Source of the DNA: Desulfobulbaceae bacterium UBA5123
GTDB lineage: Bacteria > Desulfobacterota > Desulfobulbia > Desulfobulbales > UBA5123
DNA length: 10,909 nt
Direction of reading: 5' to 3'
Assembly: GCA_002415465.1 (NCBI GenBank)
Contig: DHYT01000204.1
Location: 1 to 10,909, forward strand
The notes under the pieces are model-generated. The model ran no database searches. It had not been told where the DNA came from and worked only from the letters and a program-made list of their open reading frames with translations. The stretch's first letter is position 1, and every line of letters starts with the position of its first letter. Positions 1-5,951 of this stretch are shown here, in pieces. The position numbers and the translations under genes are program-made.

Positions 1-39
1 CGCGCCGCGCCGCGGGCCGGTCCGGCCGCGAGGCTTCCG

Positions 40-690
40 GTGTGGCCGCTGCCGTTGCTCGGCGTGGCGCTGCTGCTGCTCGCCTCCCCGGCCCTGGCCC
101 ACAAGATAAAACTCTTCGCGATGGCGGAGGGCAAGGCGGTGACCGGCTATGCCTATGCGCCGGGCGGGGTGCGGCTGCCGAACAACACGGTTGAAATATT
201 CGACGGCAGCGGCAACAAGGTCGGCGAAACCAAAACCGACGCCAACGGCGCCTTCAGCTATACCCCACAAAAACGAAGCGACCTGAGCTTTGAACTGGAT
301 ACCGGCGACGGCCACCGCACCACCTTTCTGATCACCGCCGCCGAACTCCCGACCGCCCCGAACACGGCCGGCGCGCAGCAAACCGCGCCGGCCGTGGCGC
401 AACACCAAGCCAAGCCCACCATGGCGCACGCCGCGCCCACGGCCGCGCCCGAACCACCCCCTGCGGCCCCGGCACCAGCGCCGACCACCGCCGAACCGGC
501 CGATCTCGCCGCCCTGATCGACCAGGCGGTGGCGCACAACATCCGACCCCTGCGGGAACAGATCGAGGCCTACGAACAGAAGGTCAGGCTGCACGACATC
601 CTCGGCGGCATCGGCTACATCATGGGGCTGGCGGGAATCTTTGCCTATCTGCAGGCAGGAAACAAAGAAAAGGAAAACGGCAGGAAGTAG
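40..690 (+). CDS. NikL/CbiL-like periplasmic component of a nickel/cobalt uptake system
   Basis: Probably the accessory periplasmic subunit of an energy-coupling-factor (ECF) nickel/cobalt transporter (NikMNL/CbiMN type). Seen: a hydrophobic signal segment (about residues 5-20, ending ALA|HK), so the mature protein would start with His, as in metal-uptake proteins that use an N-terminal His. Then a beta-rich domain with a GxAYAPGGVRLPN...VEIFDGSGN...TDANGAFSY pattern (about 21-100), a Pro/Ala-rich linker (about 102-150), and a C-terminal LGGIGYIMGLAGIFAYL membrane anchor (about 187-206) with a charged tail. The tail 'I+PLREQIE..E.KVRLHDILGGIGYIMG' is the best family mark. The start is GTG at 40, but the frame stays open to base 1, so the N-terminus may lie outside the window. 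Partner genes (CbiM/NikM, CbiQ, CbiO) would be expected to the left. A 6-bp inverted repeat (694-699/721-726) follows the stop but has no T run. Confidence 0.72.
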   Translation: MWPLPLLGVALLLLASPALAHKIKLFAMAEGKAVTGYAYAPGGVRLPNNTVEIFDGSGNKVGETKTDANGAFSYTPQKRSDLSFELDTGDGHRTTFLITAAELPTAPNTAGAQQTAPAVAQHQAKPTMAHAAPTAAPEPPPAAPAPAPTTAEPADLAALIDQAVAHNIRPLREQIEAYEQKVRLHDILGGIGYIMGLAGIFAYLQAGNKEKENGRK

Positions 691-797
691 TTTCGGGCGG
701 GAACATTAAGCGAACGCCGTCGCCCGGCTAAGTGCGAACACGATTGATTTTGGCATAGATTGTCAAACAAGATATGGTGAGCCATGGAGGTGTCGAC

Positions 798-1037
798 ATG
801 GCGACAATGAATATATCGCTTCCCGACTCGATGAAACAATGGGTTGAGAAGCAGGCCAGAACCAGGCGTTACAGTAATGCCAGCGACTATGTTCGTGACC
901 TGATTCGTCGGCATCAGGAGCGCGCGGCTAAAATTACCCACATGCAATTACTGGTGACGGAAGGGCTGGACAGTGGCACCAGCAGCCGGACAATGGACGA
1001 CATCCTGAAGGATGCCCGTACCCGGTTTGTCGGATAG
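798..1037 (+). CDS. parD: ParD-family type II antitoxin (ribbon-helix-helix)
   Basis: 79-residue antitoxin that would bind ParE-type toxin and repress its own promoter. The start is ATG 798 because GGAGG lies 7 bases upstream (786-790). An upstream in-frame ATG at 774 would put the Shine-Dalgarno inside the gene. Seen: N-terminal MNISLPDSMKQWVEKQ, the ribbon strand and first helix of the ParD fold, followed by RYSNASDYVRDLIRRHQERA, the typical ParD helix pair, and then an acidic toxin-binding tail. The length is normal for the family. The stop is followed after 8 bases by the ATG of a parE homologue that is frameshifted, so this antitoxin seems to have outlived its toxin. Promoter-like boxes upstream (TTGGCA 750-755, TATGGT 773-778) are weak. 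Confidence 0.88.
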   Translation: MATMNISLPDSMKQWVEKQARTRRYSNASDYVRDLIRRHQERAAKITHMQLLVTEGLDSGTSSRTMDDILKDARTRFVG

Positions 1038-1045
1038 TCATAACG

Positions 1046-1337
1046 ATGACCTTCCGCCTGACCGGCAAAGCCGTTGAGAAAACTAACGCCATCTTCCACG
1101 CAAGTGTTCGCTTGCTTGGGGGAGTGCAGGCAAAAAAAACATTTCGAAATAGAAAAGATCTTCCAGCTCCTTTCGGAAAATCCCGAACTGGCGAGAGAAC
1201 GTGATGAAACTATCCCTCCCGTCCAGATACATCCCTACGGAAGTCATCTGATCATCTTTTTAGTTGAACGAAACAGCGATGTGTTGATCGTTCGTGTCCG
1301 CAATGGGCATGAAGACTGGCAGGAACTCCCTTTATAA
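1046..1337 (+). pseudogene. parE: ParE/RelE-type toxin, disrupted by a one-base frameshift
   Basis: Reading from ATG 1046 gives MTFRLTGKAVE, the standard ParE opening, in one frame. From about 1138 the frame shifted by one base gives HFEIEKIFQLLSENPELARERDE and ends ...IIFLVERNSDVLIVRVRNGHEDW, the standard ParE C-terminal sheet. The total span is 292 bases, one more than 97 codons, which fits a normal ParE of about 96 residues carrying one inserted base. The likely site is the run of eight A at 1132-1139: removing one A joins GVQAKK to HFEIEK. A run of four A near 1078 is an alternative site. The original frame hits a stop soon after, so no full toxin should be made unless slippage on the A run restores it. 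Neighbour: parD, 8 bases upstream. Confidence 0.82.
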
Positions 1338-1422
1338 AACAGTTTCGAGAAAATCAAGTGAAGTTAAGGTGACGTGGCCTGCTCTTTGACTCTCAAAAGC
1401 CACCCGCAAACCATAATAACAT

Positions 1423-1451
1423 TTGACTCAAGTCTATTATTATTATATTTT
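1423..1451 (+). promoter_or_regulatory. Possible promoter of the AAA+ ATPase gene
   Basis: TTGACT at 1423-1428 is followed by an A/T-only run. TATTTT at 1446-1451 gives a 17-base spacer and TATATT at 1444-1449 gives 15. A transcript would start at about 1456-1459, at or next to the ATG at 1459. No Shine-Dalgarno is visible before that ATG, so the message could be leaderless. This is based only on box matching. Confidence 0.35.
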
Positions 1452-1455
1452 CTAG

Positions 1456-2613
<1,158 letters not shown>

Positions 2614-2747
2614 CAGCTACGGATGACCTCCCCTCGCGAGATTATTTATTGTCAGGAAAGAACCGGCTTGCTACGATAAAAAGTAATTACTATCGCCTGC
2701 TGAGATGAAAACCCTGCTTTTTTGCAACTTGAGAGACGCGGGCGCTC

Positions 2748-2771
2748 AGTTAATAGTTAAGGTTTGACCCC
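2748..2771 (+). repeat. RAYT-element right-end copy (solo)
   Basis: 24 bases identical to the right inverted repeat of the intact RAYT element at 5799-5822, reading AGTTAATAGTTAAGG...GACCCC. It is the perfect reverse complement of the left ends at 3584 and 4729. No transposase body precedes it; at most the bases just before (CTCAGTTAA) resemble a transposase tail and stop, since the intact copy has CTTAGTTAA. It is therefore a solo end left by a lost or truncated element. Its GACCCC tip runs into the 13-bp tandem repeat. Confidence 0.85.
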
Positions 2772-2806
2772 GGCCAAATAACCCGGCCAAATAACCCGGC
2801 CAAATA
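2769..2806 (+). repeat. Tandem repeat, 13-bp unit x ~2.9, at a RAYT tip
   Basis: Unit CCCGGCCAAATAA at 2769-2781, 2782-2794 and 2795-2806 (the last unit lacks one base). The first CCC is the tip of the RAYT right end, so the duplication took in the terminal bases of the element and about 10 bases of flanking DNA. The array runs straight into the start of the broken gene at 2801. Confidence 0.9.
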
Positions 2807-3038
2807 CAATTTGCGTTACCACCGGAAAGCTGAAATACTCTCTCAATCGTTTCGGCGACCACATTGCAAAAAGAGAAAAATACAAAGAACTTAAAGGCAT
2901 TGATGCCGTTCATTTTTATCTCATTCAAAAATATCACTGGCTCCGTCTCAGGTTCGAAGCATGAGCGATGAGGATTTAAGATTTGTTCTGACTGAAAAAA
3001 TGCAAGGTTGGACTTTGCCAAAAGATACGATCTTCTGA
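2801..3038 (+). pseudogene. Small conserved protein of unknown function, two frameshifts, start lost
   Basis: Three + strand segments join into one fluent protein of about 80 residues. Segment 1 (2801-2830) reads QIQFALPPES. Segment 2 (from about 2830) reads LKYSLNRFGDHIAKREKY, then KELKGIDAVHFYLIQKYHWL. Segment 3 (2943-3038) reads PSQVRSMSDEDLRFVL, then TEKMQGWTLPKDTIF and a stop. Each joint needs one missing C (AGC-CTG at 2830; CTC-CCG at 2943), after which the frame is continuous. It looks like a small conserved proteobacterial hypothetical protein, but I cannot name its function. The natural start has been replaced by the 13-bp tandem repeat next to the RAYT end, so element activity probably cut the gene before or while it decayed. 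A 148-residue open frame on the other strand over the same bases is a shadow. Confidence 0.6.
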
Positions 3039-3157
3039 TGCCGTTTTCATTTTCAGTCCGCATTTTTAAAAGCTCATATTCTAGTCTTAGTTTTTTTGCT
3101 CGTAGTACTCTCGGGTCGTTTGTTTTCATATCTCCACCAATAGCCAAGGGGTAATCC

Positions 3158-3406
3158 ATGTTTTTACTTGAGAATTTCCTAAACATGATCAACTCATTAT
3201 GGAGTTTAGGATTTCAGTTGTTGTTTATCGTTGCCATATACCTCATTCCAGTTTTCATCGCCTTTTCCAGAAAATTAGAAAAAAGAACAACACTTACTTT
3301 TGTAACCATCTTTCTTGGGTGGACATTTATTGCATGGGTTGCCTGCATTGTATGGGCAATATTAGGCAAAAAATCAAATAACCAAATTGCCGAACAAACG
3401 GTTTGA
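3158..3406 (+). CDS. Superinfection-immunity-family small membrane protein
   Basis: 82-residue inner-membrane protein matching the Imm_superinfect family (phage T4 Imm type), whose T4 member blocks DNA entry of a second phage. That function is known for the phage protein; a bacterial role in phage exclusion is inference. Seen: TM1 about residues 14-36, with IYLIPVFIAFSRKL matching the family's Y-(F/L)-(L/I)-P-x-(I/F)-I-A motif; a short basic loop; and TM2 about 46-69 with the conserved LGWTFIAWVACIVWAI block. The hydrophilic tail is NNQIAEQTV. The start is ATG 3158 because AAGGGG lies 6 bases upstream (3146-3151); ATG 3185 has no such site. The gene is much richer in A+T than the flanking chromosome, suggesting transfer. 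It sits alone between two RAYT ends, followed by a GC-rich fold. Confidence 0.75.
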   Translation: MFLLENFLNMINSLWSLGFQLLFIVAIYLIPVFIAFSRKLEKRTTLTFVTIFLGWTFIAWVACIVWAILGKKSNNQIAEQTV

Positions 3407-3418
3407 GAGGGACGCGGA

Positions 3419-3476
3419 GAACGTCGGCGGCGCTGCGCGGCATGTTCATTGGCCGCGCCCCTCAACCGAGGCGTTC
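3419..3476. other. GC-rich imperfect hairpin after the immunity gene (terminator or decayed attC-like fold)
   Basis: An inner stem GCGCGGC (3435-3441) pairs with GCCGCGC (3452-3458) around a 10-base loop. An outer stem GAACG (3419-3423) pairs with CGTTC (3472-3476). GC-rich folded DNA directly after a short A+T-rich gene, ending GAGGCGTT, is how integron cassette ends look, but neither core matches the consensus RYYYAAC/GTTRRRY well. There is no T run, so a simple terminator is also not a good fit. Confidence 0.35.
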
Positions 3477-3494
3477 GCATACAGGAATTAAACA

Positions 3495-3605
3495 ATGAAG
3501 CTATTACGAATCAGTCCCTCAAACACCTCAAACATGACCTCAAACATGTCAAACATGCAAACATGGGGTCAACATGCAAACATGGGGTCAAACCTTAACT
3601 ATTAA
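3495..3605 (+). pseudogene. Gene stub: start codon and about 10 codons, then repeat DNA
   Basis: ATG 3495 follows AGGA at 3483-3486 and opens MKLLRISPSN, then runs into repeat-coded residues (TSNMTSNMSNMQTWGQ...) and stops at 3603-3605 inside the RAYT left end. The first ten codons look like a real gene start just after the GC-rich fold. The rest has been replaced by tandem repeats and the RAYT end. The original product cannot be identified. Confidence 0.3.
3525..3589 (+). repeat. Two nested tandem duplications abutting a RAYT left tip
   Basis: ACCTCAAACATG occurs twice back to back (3525-3536, 3537-3548). Then a 19-bp unit, AACATGCAAACATGGGGTC, occurs twice exactly (3552-3570, 3571-3589). 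The second copy of the 19-bp unit ends in the GGGGTC that begins the RAYT left end, so the element tip itself was duplicated with its flank. All units share CAAACATG, which suggests stepwise duplication. Confidence 0.9.
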
Positions 3606-3699
3606 CTACTGACCCACTCGATATATCCGCTATGCTCTATCCATGGCCCGTCCAATTCGCACAGAATACCCTGATGCCTGGTACCATGTGACCAGTCGG
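3584..3699 (+). mobile_element. Truncated RAYT element: left end plus first 19 transposase codons
   Basis: Aligns base for base without gaps to the left end of the intact element (4729-4844, also 116 bases), with 9 mismatches by eye. It contains the GGGGTC tip, the upstream hairpin and promoter region, and a start ATG at 3643 giving MARPIRTEYPDAWYHVTSR. The match ends abruptly after the codon for that Arg; the frame then reads QQKSA and stops at 3715-3717. What follows is the fic upstream region. The intact copy differs at several silent or near-silent sites, so this is an older sister copy and not a recent duplicate. Confidence 0.88.
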
Positions 3700-3710
3700 C
3701 AACAAAAGTC

Positions 3711-3753
3711 GGCATGATCGGTTGCAAAATAAATCCTAGTATCCGATCATGCC
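3711..3753. promoter_or_regulatory. Perfect 11-bp inverted repeat upstream of fic (possible operator)
   Basis: GGCATGATCGG (3711-3721) and CCGATCATGCC (3743-3753) are exact reverse complements, 21 bases apart (two DNA turns centre to centre is plausible). The CCGATC core recurs in the second pair nearer the fic start, so this may be half of a four-site operator. A short hairpin is the alternative. There is no T run, so not a normal terminator. Confidence 0.45.
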
Positions 3754-3770
3754 AGTCTTGACCAACCTTT

Positions 3771-3809
3771 CGTGATCGGATAAAGATAATAACATGCTAT
3801 CCGATCGTG
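3771..3809. promoter_or_regulatory. Second inverted repeat overlapping the fic start (possible operator)
   Basis: CGTGATCGGATA (3771-3782) and TATCCGATCGTG (3798-3809) are inverted with 10 of 12 positions matching, 15 bases apart. The second arm lies inside the first codons of fic (start 3794). They share the TATCCGATC core with the upstream pair. A TTGACC box at 3758-3763 lies just before this pair, so a bound protein would block transcription. The Fic protein's own C-terminal helix-turn-helix-like segment is a candidate binder (inference). Confidence 0.45.
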
Positions 3810-4717
3810 TAATGAATATCATCGCCCGGATTGACGAGGGCAAAAGGATCATCGACAGGCAGCGCCCATTGCCTGCCGCGGTACTGAATCGTCTGCGGGA
3901 AAATATCGTCATTGACTGGACTTACAACTCCAACGCCATTGAGGGAAACACCCTTTCCATCAAAGAGACCCGGCTTGTTCTACAGGAAGGTCTGACAATT
4001 GGCAGAAAATCACTTATTGAACACCTTGAAGCAATCAACCACCGGGATGCCATTGATTTTGTTGAGGATTTGGCCGAGACAGACGAGCCACTCGGCGAGA
4101 GAACCATCCGCGAAATTCATGCCATTGTTTTAAAGGAAATTGATCCCAAATATGCCGGGCGCTATCGTGATATTCAGGTTCGAATCGCCGGTTCAACCCA
4201 CACGCCTCCCGACCCTTTGCATATCAGCAGACTCATGGAAAAGTTTGCCGGTCAGTACCTCTCCAAGGCCCACGACCATCCGATTGCCCGAGCCGCTCTT
4301 GCTCATTTTTCCCTGGTAGACATTCATCCGTTTGTTGATGGCAATGGTCGCACAGCAAGACTGCTGATGAATCTAATACTGCTCCAAGAGGGGTATTTCC
4401 CTGCCGTCATCCTGAAAAATGACCGTCGCAAATATTATGATGCTCTTGAAAAAGCTCACAGAGGCAAGGTGGACGATTTTATTATCCTCATTGCCCGCGC
4501 CATGGAGCGAACGATGTATCTTTACTTTGAGGCGATTCCCGGCCTGGTCTCAAGTTTTCTCACCTTGGCGGAAGCCGCTGAAGAATCCCCATACTCCAAA
4601 GAATATCTCAATGTTTTAGCGCGACGCGGCACCATAGCAGCGTTCAAGCTCAAGCGGAACTGGCTTGTTTCCAGAGAAGCGCTTCAGCAATATGTCAGCA
4701 GAATGCAAAAACAGTAA
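3794..4717 (+). CDS. Class II Fic-domain protein (AMP transferase) with C-terminal HTH-like domain
   Basis: 307-residue Fic protein, predicted to move AMP (or another nucleotide part) from NTP onto hydroxyl side chains of target proteins; the target is unknown. Seen: an N-terminal Fic_N region with the self-inhibitory motif S46-NAI-E50-G51 ([S/T]xxxE[G/N]), so a separate antitoxin is not needed; and the catalytic loop H178-PFVDGNGRTA-R189, full match to HxFx(D/E)GNGRxxR. The C-terminus (about 253-300, FLTLAEAAEESPYSKEYLNVLARRGTIAAFKLKRNWLVSREALQQY) reads like an excisionase/MerR-type winged helix that may bind DNA. The start at 3794 has no clear Shine-Dalgarno; ATG 3812 is an in-frame alternative. 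The gene looks intact and lies between a truncated and an intact RAYT left end, 11 bases before the latter. Confidence 0.92.
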   Translation: MLSDRVMNIIARIDEGKRIIDRQRPLPAAVLNRLRENIVIDWTYNSNAIEGNTLSIKETRLVLQEGLTIGRKSLIEHLEAINHRDAIDFVEDLAETDEPLGERTIREIHAIVLKEIDPKYAGRYRDIQVRIAGSTHTPPDPLHISRLMEKFAGQYLSKAHDHPIARAALAHFSLVDIHPFVDGNGRTARLLMNLILLQEGYFPAVILKNDRRKYYDALEKAHRGKVDDFIILIARAMERTMYLYFEAIPGLVSSFLTLAEAAEESPYSKEYLNVLARRGTIAAFKLKRNWLVSREALQQYVSRMQKQ

Positions 4718-4728
4718 TTAAGGGCATT

Positions 4729-4760
4729 GGGGTCAAACCTTAACTATTAACTATTGACCC
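4729..4760 (+). repeat. Left terminal inverted repeat and REP-like hairpin of the RAYT element
   Basis: Bases 4729-4752 are the left terminal repeat. Bases 4730-4736 (GGGTCAA) pair with 4754-4760 (TTGACCC) around a loop holding the tandem heptamer TTAACTA-TTAACTA. In the truncated copy at 3584 the stem is one pair shorter (CTGACCC). This is the likely recognition hairpin of the transposase. Confidence 0.6.
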
Positions 4761-4781
4761 GCTCAATATACCTGCTATGTT
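4754..4781 (+). promoter_or_regulatory. Promoter-like boxes of the RAYT gene, inside the left-end hairpin
   Basis: TTGACC (4754-4759) and TATGTT (4776-4781) with a 16-base spacer. The first box is the 3' arm of the left-end hairpin, so folding or transposase binding would compete with transcription. The expected start, about 7 bases past the second box, falls on the ATG at 4788. No Shine-Dalgarno is present, so the message may be leaderless. Confidence 0.4.
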
Positions 4782-4787
4782 CTATCC

Positions 4788-5804
4788 ATGACCCGGCCAA
4801 TTCGCATAGAATACCCTGATGCCTGGTACCATGTGACCAGTCGGGGGAATGAAAGACAGAACATCTTCAGGGATGACCGGGATCGCCGCAAGTTCCTGGT
4901 CATCCTCGCTGACAATCTTGACCGTTTTCAGGTTGAGTTGCATGGCTACGCGCTGATGAGCAACCATTTCCACCTGTTGCTGAAAACGCCGGACGCCAAC
5001 CTGAAACGCTTCATGCAGCGATTCAACACCACCTACACCGTTTATTTCAACCGCCGACATAATCGAAACGGCCACCTCTATCAGGGGCGCTACAAGGCCA
5101 TTCTTGTCCAGGCCGACACGTACCTTTTGGAACTTTCCCGCTATCTGCATCTCAATCCGATCCGCATTCATAAAATAGCCAACCTGCCGGCAAAAGAGCA
5201 ACTGGCCGAGCTGCAACAATATGTCTGGAGCAGTTTTCCCGGCTATGTGTCGCAAAAGAAGCAGCAGGATTTTGTCACCTACTCCCAAGTGCTCGGCATG
5301 ATCGGCGGCAAAGACAGCCGGGATTGCCGCCGCCGCTATCGGATTTTTGTGGAAGACCCCATCAGGAAGAAGGAGGAAGTCGCGGTCTGGGACGACCTTC
5401 AGGGGCAGACCGTTTTGGGTGACGACGGTTTCATGAAATGGCTGTACGAGCGGTTTGTCGAAAAACAGGGGCTTGACGAAAAGGAACAGCCGGGCGTAAA
5501 GGATTTTCGACGCGGCCCGGAAGAGATATCCGAGATAGCCTCGGCAGTGGCCGCCGAATACGAGGTGGCGGAAACAGCCTTGTATAAATCACGGGCCGCA
5601 TGCCGGGAGGCGCGAGGCGTTTTTCTGGAACTTTGCTGCCGTAATCTGACCCGGAAGATGGGGCTGGCGGAACTTGGCAAGGAATTGGGCGGGATCAGCA
5701 GTGCCGCCCTCTGCTTAAACCGGAAACGGTTGACCGCCAGGATGGAGGAAGATGCTTTGTTGAAAAAAAGATATGAACGAATCATGGCGCGATGGCTTAG
5801 TTAA
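4788..5804 (+). CDS. RAYT transposase, Y1/HUH family
   Basis: 338-residue single-strand DNA transposase related to IS200/IS605 TnpA; RAYTs bind and cleave REP-type hairpins and are thought to spread them. Seen: the N-terminal RAYT signature WYHVTSRGNERQ-IF (13-27), the HUH metal-binding pair in ALMSNHFHLLL (H60, H62), the GHLYQGRYKAILV strand, and the catalytic helix TYLLELSRYLHLNPIR (Y119 or Y112 the nucleophile). A C-terminal part (about 175-338) with EEISEIASAVAAEYEVAETALYKSR and SSAALCLNRKRL resembles a DnaA-type helix-turn-helix found in long RAYTs. The start at 4788 is shared with the truncated copy at 3643. The length is normal for the long RAYT group and the gene looks active. Confidence 0.92.
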   Translation: MTRPIRIEYPDAWYHVTSRGNERQNIFRDDRDRRKFLVILADNLDRFQVELHGYALMSNHFHLLLKTPDANLKRFMQRFNTTYTVYFNRRHNRNGHLYQGRYKAILVQADTYLLELSRYLHLNPIRIHKIANLPAKEQLAELQQYVWSSFPGYVSQKKQQDFVTYSQVLGMIGGKDSRDCRRRYRIFVEDPIRKKEEVAVWDDLQGQTVLGDDGFMKWLYERFVEKQGLDEKEQPGVKDFRRGPEEISEIASAVAAEYEVAETALYKSRAACREARGVFLELCCRNLTRKMGLAELGKELGGISSAALCLNRKRLTARMEEDALLKKRYERIMARWLS

Positions 5805-5822
5805 TAGTTAAGGTTTGACCCC
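5799..5822 (+). repeat. Right terminal inverted repeat of the RAYT element
   Basis: Perfect 24-base reverse complement of 4729-4752. The transposase stop codon TAA (5802-5804) lies inside it, so gene end and element end are one unit. Confidence 0.88.
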
Positions 5823-5848
5823 TCAAGCTCCGTGACCCCTCAAGCTCC
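5816..5848 (+). repeat. Tandem duplication at the RAYT right tip, 17-bp period
   Basis: TGACCCCTCAAGCTCC occurs at 5816-5831 and again at 5833-5848, and a further CAAGCTC follows at 5850-5856. The first copy begins with the last seven bases of the element (TGACCCC), so the tip and about nine flanking bases were duplicated outward. Confidence 0.9.
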
Positions 5849-5895
5849 ACAAGCTCACCTGAGTTCGGCGTTATGCCGCAACAAAAAAGATACGG

Positions 5896-5951
5896 TTGCG
5901 CGCACCATACATTGTACGATATAATGTACCTAAAATTTCAGGAGGTACATT
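5896..5951 (+). promoter_or_regulatory. Promoter and operator of the phd/relE operon
   Basis: TATAAT at 5920-5925 with TTGCGC at 5896-5901 (18-base spacer) forms a likely promoter. TACATT (5908-5913) and AATGTA (5923-5928) flank the -10 box as an inverted pair. AATGTACC (5923-5930) is also the exact reverse complement of GGTACATT (5944-5951), which touches the start codon and shares the last bases of the GGAGG ribosome site. Three alternating half-sites suit cooperative autorepression by a Phd-type antitoxin with its toxin. The second pair could also fold in RNA and hide the ribosome site. Confidence 0.6.

Larger units (their letters stand above)
4729..5822 (+). mobile_element. Intact RAYT (REP-associated tyrosine transposase) element with 24-bp terminal inverted repeats
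   Basis: Bounded by GGGGTCAAACCTTAACTATT... at 4729-4752 and its perfect 24-base reverse complement at 5799-5822. The whole unit is 1094 bases and holds one gene (4788-5804) whose stop lies in the right repeat. The left end can also fold on itself: GGGTCAA (4730-4736) pairs with TTGACCC (4754-4760), a 7-bp stem that the right end lacks. Such end asymmetry is expected for single-strand HUH/Y1 transposition. Solo or partial copies of the same ends lie at 2748 and 3584. No simple target-site duplication is visible, as expected for this class. Confidence 0.8.

Noticed and set aside
774..1037. Longer ParD start at 774
   Set aside because: The GGAGG site falls inside this version and is well placed for ATG 798.
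2674..2695. CGATA...TATCG inverted repeat with an inner AGTAATTACT palindrome after the ATPase gene, considered as its terminator
   Set aside because: Only a 5-bp A+T-rich outer stem and no following T run close by; too weak to list.
2746..3192. 148-residue minus-strand frame
   Set aside because: It overlaps the + strand frameshifted gene, reads through the 13-bp repeats and the RAYT end, and its first codons overlap the immunity gene. A shorter start at 3129 with a weak GGTGGAG was considered, but the protein has no recognisable domain.
3552..3589. Start of a CRISPR array
   Set aside because: The repeats are directly adjacent with no spacers, only two copies, and overlap a transposon tip.
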